Part shown: positions 1 to 5,893 of the stretch, in pieces
Numbering within the stretch: position 1 is the stretch's first letter
How the letters are laid out: the number at the start of each line of letters is the position of its first letter
Assembly (NCBI GenBank): GCA_900555875.1
Contig: USNB01000083.1
Location: forward strand, 1 to 5,893
DNA length: 5,893 nucleotides
Reading direction: 5' to 3'
DNA from: an uncultured Eubacteriales bacterium
GTDB lineage: Bacteria; Bacillota; Clostridia; Christensenellales; Pumilibacteraceae
Notes under the pieces: model-generated
Seen by the model: only the letters and a program-made list of their open reading frames with translations
The model's database searches: none
What the model was told of the DNA's origin: nothing
Program-made: the position numbers and the translations under genes

Positions 1-948
1 ATACGCGGTTTCTTTGAATGGCTGGCGGGCAGGATGATAGTCGCGTTCGGCAATATGCGCCGCGTGACGTTCGCGCTGGTGTTTATAGCGTATTTCGGCT
101 CCATGATCATGGGCAACGACGTGGCGCTCGTGACATTCCTTCCGCTTGCGTGGTTCGTGCTGTCGTCCTGCGGCAGGGAAAGGCATACGGCGTTCGTGTT
201 CGTCATGCAGAACATCGCCGCCAATCTCGGCGGCATGCTCACGCCGTTCGGCAATCCCCAGAACCTCTATCTTTATTCGTATTATTCGATACCCGCAGGC
301 GAATTTTTCGCGATAATGGCGCTGCCGTTTGCCGTCGCTTTCGTGCTCATCGCGGCGACGTGCATGTTCGTGCGTCCCGAACCAGTTCAGCCTCTCGTCC
401 CGTCCGTCGCCCCTCCGCCCGTGTGGCGCGTGGTCGTTTATTTCGCGCTGTTCGCCCTCGCCGTAATGATAGTGTTCGGCGTGCTGCCGTTCTGGGCGGT
501 GCTTGCGGCAGTGTCGCTCGCGCTGCTCGTGCTCGAACCGCGCAGCTTCTTGCGCGTCGATTACGGCATGCTGCTCACGTTCTGCGCATTTTTCGTGTTT
601 TCGGGCAATCTGTCGCGTGTGCCCGCCGTCCGCGCGTGGCTGGGCGGTCTGATAGGCGCGTCGCCTCTGCTCGTCGGCACGGCTACCTGCCAGGTGATGA
701 GCAACGTGCCGGCGGCGGTGCTGCTGTCGCATTTTACGACGGATTATCGCAGACTGCTGATCGCCGTGAACATCGGCGGGCTGGGCACGCCGATAGCCTC
801 GCTTGCGGGACTTATCACGCTCGACGCATATCGCCGCCGCATGCCCGGCTCCACCGCCCGTTACTTCGGGCTGTTCTCCGCGATCAATTTCTCATATCTT
901 GCCGTTCTCATCGGCGCGGGATATCTTACCGATCTTATATTCATATGA
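1..948 (+). CDS. SLC13/ArsB-type (ion transporter superfamily) permease, 5'-truncated
   Basis: Integral membrane anion transporter; 315 codons are visible and the frame is open at base 1, so the true start lies upstream. The ATG at 34 is probably internal, because the residues before it still read like the family's membrane region. Seen: many hydrophobic segments arranged as two related halves. The first half has GNDVALVTF (residues 38-46), NIAANLGGMLTPFGNPQNLY (71-90) and a following YSIPAGEFF. The second has SNVPAAVLLSHFT (from 234) and NIGGLGTPIASLAG (257-270). The paired N-D-V-A and S-N-V-P-A motifs in re-entrant regions are typical of the SLC13/CitM/ArsB group. Family members carry dicarboxylates, citrate, sulfate or arsenite; the sequence does not tell me which, so substrate is left open. 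The usual length is near 400 residues, so perhaps a fifth to a quarter is missing. It is followed closely by a PPOX-family gene, probably cotranscribed. Confidence 0.85.
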   Translation: MRGFFEWLAGRMIVAFGNMRRVTFALVFIAYFGSMIMGNDVALVTFLPLAWFVLSSCGRERHTAFVFVMQNIAANLGGMLTPFGNPQNLYLYSYYSIPAGEFFAIMALPFAVAFVLIAATCMFVRPEPVQPLVPSVAPPPVWRVVVYFALFALAVMIVFGVLPFWAVLAAVSLALLVLEPRSFLRVDYGMLLTFCAFFVFSGNLSRVPAVRAWLGGLIGASPLLVGTATCQVMSNVPAAVLLSHFTTDYRRLLIAVNIGGLGTPIASLAGLITLDAYRRRMPGSTARYFGLFSAINFSYLAVLIGAGYLTDLIFI

Positions 949-949
949 C

Positions 950-955
950 GGAGGG
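950..955 (+). promoter_or_regulatory. Shine-Dalgarno site that fixes the PPOX gene start
   Basis: GGAGGG immediately after the permease stop (TGA 946-948), 3 nt before the ATG at 959. The spacing is short but the match is strong, and it argues against the longer reading frame opening at 803. Confidence 0.75.
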
Positions 956-958
956 AAT

Positions 959-1441
959 ATGTTCAGACCTTTAAGGCGAAGCAAACAGGCGCTCTTGCCG
1001 GACGAATGCGAGCGCATACTGTATGAGGGAAAAACGGGAACTTTGGCGCTGAACGGCGACGGCGGCTACCCGTATGCGCTGCCAATAAACTACGTATACG
1101 CGGGCGGTAAACTGTACTTTCACTGCGCAAAGTCCGGGCATAAAACGGACGCGATCGCTTCGAGCGACAAGGCGAGCTTCTGCGTGGTAGGCAGGGACGA
1201 CGTCGTCCCCGAAAAATTCACGACACAATATCGCAGCGTCGTCGTGTTCGGCAGGATCCGCATCATGGAAGAGCGGGAGATCCGCCCCGCCGTCCGTGCG
1301 CTCGCGCGGAAATATTGCCCGGAAGAGAGCGACGAGCGCATAGAGCGCGAGATCGGGCGTTTCATGCCGTCGCTTTGCATGCTGGAGCTTGCGCCCGAAC
1401 ATATATCCGGGAAACAGTCTGCCGGGCTGACGGAAGGATAA
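959..1441 (+). CDS. Pyridoxamine 5'-phosphate oxidase family (NimA-like) flavin-binding protein
   Basis: A 160-residue cytoplasmic protein with the split-barrel fold expected of FMN-binding PPOX-like proteins. Seen: an opening MFRPLRRSKQALLPDECERI, GYPYALPINYVY (residues 36-47), a strongly conserved YFHCAKSGHK (53-62), VVPEKFTTQYRSVVVFGR (82-99) and a closing MLELAPEHISGK. The length matches the NimA-like subgroup (about 150-160 residues). Its members have been linked to flavin-dependent reduction, including nitroimidazole resistance for some Nim proteins, but most are uncharacterised, and resistance should not be assumed here. The ATG at 959 is preferred over an upstream in-frame ATG at 803. 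GGAGGG at 950-955 lies just before it, the family alignment begins there, and the 803 start would run through 146 bases of the permease gene. It lies 10 nt after the permease stop and is followed by terminator hairpins, so it probably ends that operon. Confidence 0.9.
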   Translation: MFRPLRRSKQALLPDECERILYEGKTGTLALNGDGGYPYALPINYVYAGGKLYFHCAKSGHKTDAIASSDKASFCVVGRDDVVPEKFTTQYRSVVVFGRIRIMEEREIRPAVRALARKYCPEESDERIEREIGRFMPSLCMLELAPEHISGKQSAGLTEG

Positions 1442-1447
1442 ATTTTT

Positions 1448-1471
1448 TCACGCGCAAAGCGTGACGTTTTT
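1448..1471 (+). terminator. Small intrinsic terminator after the permease/PPOX unit
   Basis: TCACGC (1448-1453) pairs with GCGTGA (1459-1464) around a 5-nt GCAAA loop, followed by CGTTTTT (1465-1471). It starts 6 nt after the PPOX stop codon. The 6-bp stem is short, so it may work together with the stronger hairpin just downstream. On the opposite strand the stem is followed by an A-run, so it would act only for plus-strand transcripts. Confidence 0.6.
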
Positions 1472-1474
1472 GTG

Positions 1475-1512
1475 AAAAGCGCGGCGCCGGGACATGCCGG
1501 CGCCGCGCTTTT
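1475..1512. terminator. Perfect 16-bp hairpin, probable bidirectional terminator
   Basis: AAAAGCGCGGCGCCGG (1475-1490) is the exact reverse complement of CCGGCGCCGCGCTTTT (1497-1512), with a 6-nt GACATG loop. The stem is GC-rich with an A-tract on the 5' arm and a T-tract on the 3' arm, so either strand reads as a GC stem ending in CTTTT. It sits between the plus-strand PPOX gene and the minus-strand AraC gene, 43 bases past the end of the latter. This is where a shared terminator for convergent genes is expected. Confidence 0.85.
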
Positions 1513-1555
1513 GCATATTCCGACGTATGCCGGAAGAGCGCGTCTGTCTCTTTGT

Positions 1556-2449
1556 TTACGTCGCGGATCCCGATGCTCCCGATCGCGGAGGAAGAAGCTC
1601 GGAACCTGCGGACGTGGGATCGAAAGTATCGTCCACTCCGTATGTGGGATGCAGTCCGAAAGAGTCGTAGCCCGATGGCAGTTTGCGCGGGCAGAAGCCC
1701 GTGATCTCTTTGAACACGCGGTTGAAATTGCGTATCGTGCCGAAGCCGCAGGCGATGGCGATCTCCGTCATCGTCATACGGGATGAGCGGATCATTTCTA
1801 TCGCCTTTTCCACTCTCGTGAGATTGAGATATGCCGAGAACGTCATGTTCGCCATACGCTTGAAGAATTTGGAGAAATAAGACGGGCTGAGAGCGGTGAA
1901 TGCAGCCGCCTCTTCCAGCGTGTAGTCCGCATATCGCTCGTCGATATCTTCGAGCAGCTTCTTATAGCGTTCCGACATACGATCCTCGGGACGCTCTTCG
2001 CCGAGGAGCTGCTCGTTCGAGAATATGTCTATGACCAGCCGTTCTACGCGATTGTCCGCGGACAGCGCTTTGAGCGGATCGGCTGAGGATAATTCGTCGT
2101 CTATGACGTCGTACAGCTCTTTCAGTCCGTAATGTCCGCCGAGAAGGTGAGATGCGAGCGTGCGCGTGCCGAGCACTTTCTCCGCGAGCGATCCGTCGAA
2201 CAGAAAAAACGCGAGTACGCTGCCGGCGTCGCCCCGGATGCAGTGTACCGTGCGCGGTCCGACGAATACCGCTCCGTTTTCCGGAAGCGTTATCAGTTCA
2301 TCGCCCGCCGTGATCTCCGCGCCGCCTCTTTCGGCGAATATTATCTCACAGTCGTCGTGCCAGTGCGGGAGATTGGTGAGGTTTTTGTATTTTCCCACCC
2401 ATACGCGTATGTCGCCGGCATACTTTCGGAGTTCGCGTTTTGCCAACAT
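1556..2449 (-). CDS. AraC/XylS-family transcriptional regulator with N-terminal cupin
   Basis: A 297-residue DNA-binding regulator, probably sensing a sugar and controlling the divergent arabinose genes. Seen: an N-terminal cupin-like sensor with HWHDDCEIIFAE (29-40) and LPENGAVFVGPRTVH (55-69); a middle region of about residues 80-155; then the AraC DNA-binding domain. First helix-turn-helix: YTLEEAAAFTALSPSYFSKF (176-195). Second: MTEIAIACGFGTIRNFNRVF (227-246), followed by KEITGFCPRKL. These match the family signature closely. About 40 residues follow the usual end, rich in Pro, Gly and Ser; the part with FDPTSAGSELL may be a subfamily extension. The ATG at 2449 is preceded on its strand by AAAGGGGGT (2460-2468), about 10 nt upstream. 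It faces away from the arabinose genes across 114 bp, the usual arrangement for a local regulator. Regulation of those genes is inferred from position; the ligand is unknown, with L-arabinose or L-ribulose plausible. Confidence 0.92.
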   Translation of the reverse strand: MLAKRELRKYAGDIRVWVGKYKNLTNLPHWHDDCEIIFAERGGAEITAGDELITLPENGAVFVGPRTVHCIRGDAGSVLAFFLFDGSLAEKVLGTRTLASHLLGGHYGLKELYDVIDDELSSADPLKALSADNRVERLVIDIFSNEQLLGEERPEDRMSERYKKLLEDIDERYADYTLEEAAAFTALSPSYFSKFFKRMANMTFSAYLNLTRVEKAIEMIRSSRMTMTEIAIACGFGTIRNFNRVFKEITGFCPRKLPSGYDSFGLHPTYGVDDTFDPTSAGSELLPPRSGASGSAT

Positions 2450-2479
2450 TATTCCGTTTACCCCCTTTCTTTTGCATAT

Positions 2480-2509
2480 ATTATAACAAATGACGACTGA
2501 AAATGTCTA
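2480..2509 (-). promoter_or_regulatory. Sigma-70-type promoter of the AraC-family gene
   Basis: On the minus strand, TAGACA (2509-2504, five of six to the TTGACA consensus) is followed after 18 bp by a perfect TATAAT (2485-2480). Transcription would begin near 2473, giving a leader of roughly 24 nt that contains the AGGGGG ribosome binding site. The -35 element lies in the centre of an inverted repeat, which suggests possible autoregulation. Confidence 0.7.
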
Positions 2510-2516
2510 CTTTCAG
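2497..2516. promoter_or_regulatory. Inverted repeat, candidate operator in the divergent promoter
   Basis: CTGAAA (2497-2502) and TTTCAG (2511-2516) are exact inverted copies separated by 8 bp. The site covers the -35 element of the regulator's promoter and lies directly upstream of the plus-strand -10 candidate. A related half-site, TTTCATGAC, recurs at 2529-2537, 18 bp after TTTCAGAC at 2511-2518. A regulator bound here could touch both promoters. The repeat is short and could occur by chance. Confidence 0.35.
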
Positions 2517-2526
2517 ACGGTAAAAT
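2497..2526 (+). promoter_or_regulatory. Candidate promoter for the arabinose genes
   Basis: On the plus strand, TAAAAT (2521-2526) matches the -10 consensus at five of six positions, with CTGAAA (2497-2502, four of six) 18 bp upstream. Transcription would start near 2533, about 31 nt before the ATG at 2564. A weak -35 is what one expects of an activator-dependent promoter. A competing -10-like TATATA at 2557-2562, with TGAC at 2534-2537, would start transcription inside the coding region and is less likely. Confidence 0.4.
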
Positions 2527-2563
2527 TCTTTCATGACCGCACGCTTTGTGTTACGGTATATAT

Positions 2564-4828
2564 ATGAAAACGACCGGAAACAAAAACGCTGCCGGCTGCG
2601 CGGTCGGTATAGAACTCGGATCGACTCGGGTAAAGGCAATAATGACCGACGGGCGCGGAAAAGTGCTTGCGTCGGGCGTGAGCGTGTGGGAGAATCGTTT
2701 CGAAAACGGCATATGGACGTACTCGTATGACGATATAACGCGCGCCGTCCGTGAATGCTGGGCAGCGCTCAAAAAAGACGTGAAGGAGCGGTGCGGCTTT
2801 ACTCTCGCGCGGCCGGAATATATCGGCGTAAGCGGCATGATGCACGGCTATCTTCCGCTCGGCGATGACGGAACGCCGCTCGTACCGTTCCGCACGTGGC
2901 GCAATAACTGCGCGGCGGAGGCGGCGGAGGAACTGACGCGCGCATTCGGGTTCAATATCCCCGCAAGGTGGAGCGTCGCTCATTTGTGGCACGCCGTGCG
3001 CGGCGGCGAGGAGCATACCGGGCACATCCGCAGGCTGACCACGCTTGCCGGTTACGTGCATATGAAACTGACGGGCGAGCACGTTGCGGGCATAGGCGAA
3101 GCGTCCGGCATGTTTCCCGTACTCGGCATGGAATATGATCCGTATATGACGGAGGTCACGGACTGCTTATTGAAAAAACGCGGTATGCCTTACCGCATAA
3201 CGGACATACTGCCGCGTCCGCTCGCTGCGGGCAAAGAAGCAGGAAGGCTCACCGCCGCCGGCGCCGCGTGGTTGGACGAAGAAGGCGATCTCGAAGCGGG
3301 CGTGCCTCTCTGCCCGCCCGAGGGAGACGCGGGTACGGGCATGGTAGCGACGAATTGCGTGCGCGTCGGGACGGGAAACGTGTCTGCGGGCACTTCGGTA
3401 TTCGCGACCGTCGTTTCCGGGCGCAGACCGTCCGTTTCCCGCAGTACGGACGTAGTCGCGACGCCCGCGGGCGATATCGCAGTGATGGTCCATTGCAACA
3501 ACTGCACTTCCGATCTCAATGCGTGGGCGGACGTGTTCGCCGAGGCGAGAGGAGTGAAAGATAAGGACGAATTGTATTCGTTTCTGTTTTCCGAAGCGCT
3601 GGAGGGCGAACCCGACTGCGGAGGTCTGATCGCGTATAACTGCGTTTCGGGCGAAGACATAACGGGCATAGCCGAGGGCAGACCCATGCTCCTGAGACGG
3701 ACGGAGGATAAGCTCAGCCTTCCGAATCTCATGCGGGCGCATCTTTATTCGGCGTTCGCCGCGCTTAAGCTCGGTATGGACGGTCTGCGCGCCGACGGCA
3801 TAACGGCAGAGCGCATCGTCGCTCACGGCGGGATATTCCGAACGAAAGGAGCGCCGCAGAAATTTCTCGCGGCGGCGGCAGGCGCTCCGGTGGAAGTGGC
3901 GGAGAACGCGGGCGAGGGCGGAGCATGGGGAATGGCTTTGCTTGCGGAGTTTGCCATGAGCGGCGGAACTTCGCTGTGCGGGATGCTGGACGACGTGTTC
4001 GCGGGCGTAAAGACGACGGCAGTATCTCCGGACGGCGAGACGGTGCGCGGTATGGCGCGCTTCATGGCGGATTACGAGCGGGGGCTTCCCGTAGTGCGCG
4101 AAGCCGTTGCGGCATATTCCGAACGTAAAACGGACGATGAGATAGCGGCGCTTAAGAAGCGCGTGTATGAAGCCAATCTTGCGCTCGTGAAAAACGGGCT
4201 GGTCATTTTCACATGGGGGAACGTCAGCGGGATAGACCGCAAACGCGGACTGGTCGCGATCAAGCCCAGCGGAGTGGATTATGACAAAATGACCGCGGAC
4301 GACATCGTGGTCGTGGATATGGACGGCAATGTCGTATACGGCGATTACCGTCCGTCCAGCGATACGCCCACTCATCTCGAACTGTATAAGGCGCATCCCG
4401 GGATAGGCGGAGTCGTGCATACGCATTCGACATACGCGACGGCATATGCGCAGGCGTGCCGCAGTCTTCCCGCATACGGAACGACGCACGCCGATTATTT
4501 CCGCGGAGACGTGCCGTGTACGCGCCCGCTCACCGAGGAGGAGATATCCGGCGATTACGAGAAAAACACGGGAAAGGTCATTAACGAGACGATAGACGAC
4601 GCGGCGGCGGTGCCCGGAGTTCTCGTCGGGCATCACGGGCCGTTCGCATGGGGAAAAGATCCGGACGAGGCGGTGTATAACGCCACGGTGCTCGAAAAGA
4701 CGGCGGAAATGGCGTTCATAACGGAAAACGTCAGCGTCGCGCCGCAGCGCGTGCCCGGTTTTTTGCTGGACAGACATTATCTGCGCAAGCACGGCGCAAA
4801 CGCATATTACGGACAAAAGAAGAGGTAG
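2564..4828 (+). CDS. araD: FGGY-family (probable L-ribulo-) kinase fused to L-ribulose-5-phosphate 4-epimerase (AraD)
   Basis: A 754-residue cytoplasmic protein for two successive steps of L-arabinose breakdown. The kinase half (about 12-515) has GIELGSTRVKA (15-25), GMMHGYLPL (91-99), FRTWRNN (109-115), CPPEGDAGTG with D255 as the expected catalytic base, GNVSAGTS (271-278) and AHGGIFRTKG (420-429) with GEGGAWG (450-456). It resembles an FGGY subgroup found beside araA/araD in gut Firmicutes, so L-ribulose is the likely substrate by context; the kinase family alone does not prove it. The AraD half (about 526-754) is full length against the 231-residue E. coli enzyme and keeps the metal ligands D600, H619, H621 and H691 plus catalytic D644 and Y749 (E. 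coli D76, H95, H97, H171, D120, Y229). The linker (about 516-526) is short. The ATG at 2564 is chosen over TTG 2546; neither has a clear Shine-Dalgarno. araA follows after 3 nt. Confidence 0.93.
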   Translation: MKTTGNKNAAGCAVGIELGSTRVKAIMTDGRGKVLASGVSVWENRFENGIWTYSYDDITRAVRECWAALKKDVKERCGFTLARPEYIGVSGMMHGYLPLGDDGTPLVPFRTWRNNCAAEAAEELTRAFGFNIPARWSVAHLWHAVRGGEEHTGHIRRLTTLAGYVHMKLTGEHVAGIGEASGMFPVLGMEYDPYMTEVTDCLLKKRGMPYRITDILPRPLAAGKEAGRLTAAGAAWLDEEGDLEAGVPLCPPEGDAGTGMVATNCVRVGTGNVSAGTSVFATVVSGRRPSVSRSTDVVATPAGDIAVMVHCNNCTSDLNAWADVFAEARGVKDKDELYSFLFSEALEGEPDCGGLIAYNCVSGEDITGIAEGRPMLLRRTEDKLSLPNLMRAHLYSAFAALKLGMDGLRADGITAERIVAHGGIFRTKGAPQKFLAAAAGAPVEVAENAGEGGAWGMALLAEFAMSGGTSLCGMLDDVFAGVKTTAVSPDGETVRGMARFMADYERGLPVVREAVAAYSERKTDDEIAALKKRVYEANLALVKNGLVIFTWGNVSGIDRKRGLVAIKPSGVDYDKMTADDIVVVDMDGNVVYGDYRPSSDTPTHLELYKAHPGIGGVVHTHSTYATAYAQACRSLPAYGTTHADYFRGDVPCTRPLTEEEISGDYEKNTGKVINETIDDAAAVPGVLVGHHGPFAWGKDPDEAVYNATVLEKTAEMAFITENVSVAPQRVPGFLLDRHYLRKHGANAYYGQKKR
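4822..4825 (+). promoter_or_regulatory. Ribosome binding site of araA inside the end of the fusion gene
   Basis: GAGG at 4822-4825 (within AAGAGGTAGGA) lies 6 nt before the araA ATG at 4832 and overlaps the last codons of the upstream gene. The two genes are therefore probably translationally coupled. Confidence 0.65.
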
Positions 4829-4831
4829 GAC

Positions 4832-5893
4832 ATGAAAAAACTTTATTTTATAACAGGCAGTCAGGATCTGTATGGCGAAGAAGTTCTCGCGCGTGCGGAC
4901 GCGGACGGAAGAGAAATCGCGGCATATCTCTCGCAAGCGGTCGGCAGGACGGCGGTGGAAGCGCAGCCCGTCGTAAGGAACGCCGATGAGATATTCGCGG
5001 TGTGCGCGAAGGCGACGGCGGATCCCGACTGCGCGGGCGTCATCGTGTGGATGCATACGTTCTCGCCTGCGAAGATGTGGATACGCGGATTGCAGGTACT
5101 GCATAAGCCGTTGCTGCATCTGCACACGCAGTTCAACGAAGCGCTGCCGTACGACGGGATCGATATGGACTTCATGAACCTCAATCAGTCCGCGCACGGC
5201 GACCGCGAGTTCGGATTCATATGCGCGCGGCTGGGCGTCGCGCGGGAGATCGTCGCCGGATATTACCGCGACGGGCGCGTGGTTTCTTCTGTGCGGAAAT
5301 TCGCCGACGTCGCGCTCGGTATCGACGCTTCGCGCGGCTTGCGCGTTGCGATGATAGGCGGCAACATGCGGGATGTGGCGGTAACGGACGGCGACAGAGT
5401 GGAGAGCGAGATACGTTACGGCTGGAGCGTCAATTATTACGGCATAGGCGATATCGCGGATATCATGAAAAGCGTCTCCGACAAGGAGATAAGTGACAAG
5501 ATGAAAGAGTACGCCGGAAGGTATGAGATGTGTACGGACGATCTTGCGGCGGTAAGAGATCAGGCAAGGTGCGAGGTCGCGCTCCGCCGTTTCGTCGCCG
5601 CCGGGCGCATCGGCGCGTTTACGGACACGTTTCAGGATCTGTACGGGCTGCGGAGTCTGCCCGGGCTTGCGGTGCAGAACATGATGGCGGACGGCATAGG
5701 GTTTGCCGCCGAGGGCGACTACAAGACGGCGGCTCTTATGGCGACGCTGTGCCGCATGGCGGAGGGCAGAAAGGGCGGCACCGCCTTTCTCGAAGATTAT
5801 ACTTACGATTTCGCCGGCGGCAGGGATCTCGAGCTTGCCGCGCATATGCTGGAAGTTTCCCCCGTGTTCGCCGCAGGCAGACCGAAGGTGGAG
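4832..5893 (+). CDS. araA: L-arabinose isomerase, 3'-truncated by the window end
   Basis: Cytoplasmic Mn-dependent isomerase that converts L-arabinose to L-ribulose, the first step of the pathway. The frame is open to the last base, giving 354 codons of a family that is normally about 490-500 residues. Seen: FITGSQDLYG (6-15), IVWMHTFSPAKMWI, LLHLHTQFNEALP, IDMDFMNLNQSAHGDREFGFI and VAVTDGD, all diagnostic of AraA. Active-site residues align with the E. coli enzyme: E294 (E. coli E306) in GFAAEGDYKTAAL, E321 (E333) in FLEDYTYDF and H338 (H350) in HMLEVSP. The last catalytic histidine (E. coli H450) lies beyond the window. The ATG at 4832 fits the family N-terminus and has a GAGG site at the right distance. 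It starts 3 nt after the kinase-AraD fusion, so the two are certainly one operon. Confidence 0.97.
   Translation, partial: MKKLYFITGSQDLYGEEVLARADADGREIAAYLSQAVGRTAVEAQPVVRNADEIFAVCAKATADPDCAGVIVWMHTFSPAKMWIRGLQVLHKPLLHLHTQFNEALPYDGIDMDFMNLNQSAHGDREFGFICARLGVAREIVAGYYRDGRVVSSVRKFADVALGIDASRGLRVAMIGGNMRDVAVTDGDRVESEIRYGWSVNYYGIGDIADIMKSVSDKEISDKMKEYAGRYEMCTDDLAAVRDQARCEVALRRFVAAGRIGAFTDTFQDLYGLRSLPGLAVQNMMADGIGFAAEGDYKTAALMATLCRMAEGRKGGTAFLEDYTYDFAGGRDLELAAHMLEVSPVFAAGRPKVE

Noticed and set aside
803..958. A 52-residue N-terminal extension of the PPOX-family protein
   Set aside because: It lies inside the permease gene, has no family similarity, and a good ribosome binding site and family start exist at 959.
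18..974. A 318-codon plus-strand frame overlapping the permease
   Set aside because: It is an arginine-rich shadow in another frame of a gene with clear membrane-transporter motifs.
1472..1880. Plus-strand frames at 1472-1786 and 1683-1880
   Set aside because: The first begins in the terminator hairpin and both run antisense to the conserved helix-turn-helix part of the AraC gene.
2132..2500. Plus-strand frames at 2132-2500 and 2160-2486
   Set aside because: They are antisense to the regulator and end in its promoter; no domain or plausible start is visible.
2565..2578. A catabolite-responsive (cre-like) element starting TGAAAACG over the fusion start codon
   Set aside because: Only the left half fits the TGWAANCGNTNWCA consensus; the right half fails at three of the informative positions.
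2531..3082. A 183-codon minus-strand frame, a small minus-strand frame at 2551-2838 and a plus-strand frame at 2533-2730
   Set aside because: They overlap the conserved kinase N-terminal domain in other frames and have no supporting signals.
3167..5845. An 892-codon open frame on the minus strand opposite the kinase-AraD fusion and araA
   Set aside because: It lies antisense to two clearly homologous genes, is very rich in Arg and His with no recognisable domain, and is the expected mirror of GC-rich codon usage.
1..5893. CRISPR array, tRNA or rRNA genes, insertion sequences, phage genes or defence systems
   Set aside because: I saw no regularly spaced repeats, no cloverleaf-like sequence, and no transposase, integrase or nuclease motifs; the window is fully accounted for by six genes and two short intergenic regions.

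Overview
The window carries a compact L-arabinose catabolic locus next to an unrelated two-gene unit. The DNA is GC-rich, with many GCG, CGC and GGC codons, yet ATA is a common isoleucine codon. Protein similarity (from memory, no search run) points to the Firmicutes. My best guess is an uncultured, probably gut-associated member of the Clostridia; this is inference and not a firm assignment.

Layout. (1) 1-948, plus strand: the C-terminal part of an SLC13/ArsB-type (ion transporter superfamily) permease, cut by the window start. (2) 959-1438 plus a stop at 1439-1441, plus strand: a 160-residue NimA-like flavin-binding protein of the pyridoxamine 5'-phosphate oxidase family, 10 nt after the permease and probably in its operon. 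(3) 1442-1555: a convergent intergenic region with a small hairpin and T-run, then a perfect 16-bp hairpin that can act as a terminator in both directions. (4) 1556-2449, minus strand: an AraC/XylS-family regulator with an N-terminal cupin and two C-terminal helix-turn-helices. (5) 2450-2563: a divergent promoter region. It has a strong sigma-70-type promoter for the regulator, a weaker candidate for the plus-strand genes, and inverted and direct repeats that could be operators. (6) 2564-4828, plus strand: one 754-residue ORF that joins an FGGY-family sugar kinase to a complete L-ribulose-5-phosphate 4-epimerase (AraD). (7) From 4832 to the window end: araA, L-arabinose isomerase, 354 codons visible, cut by the window end.

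How the genes work together. AraA converts L-arabinose to L-ribulose. The kinase half of the fusion would phosphorylate L-ribulose, and its AraD half would convert L-ribulose 5-phosphate to D-xylulose 5-phosphate for the pentose phosphate or phosphoketolase route. All three steps are therefore encoded by two adjacent genes, in the order (kinase+D)-A. The divergent AraC-type protein is the obvious candidate regulator. No sugar transporter is visible in the window.

The most notable observation is the kinase-AraD fusion, with catalytic residues kept in both halves and a short linker. I found no evidence of a wholly new system; the rest is recognisable metabolism and regulation.
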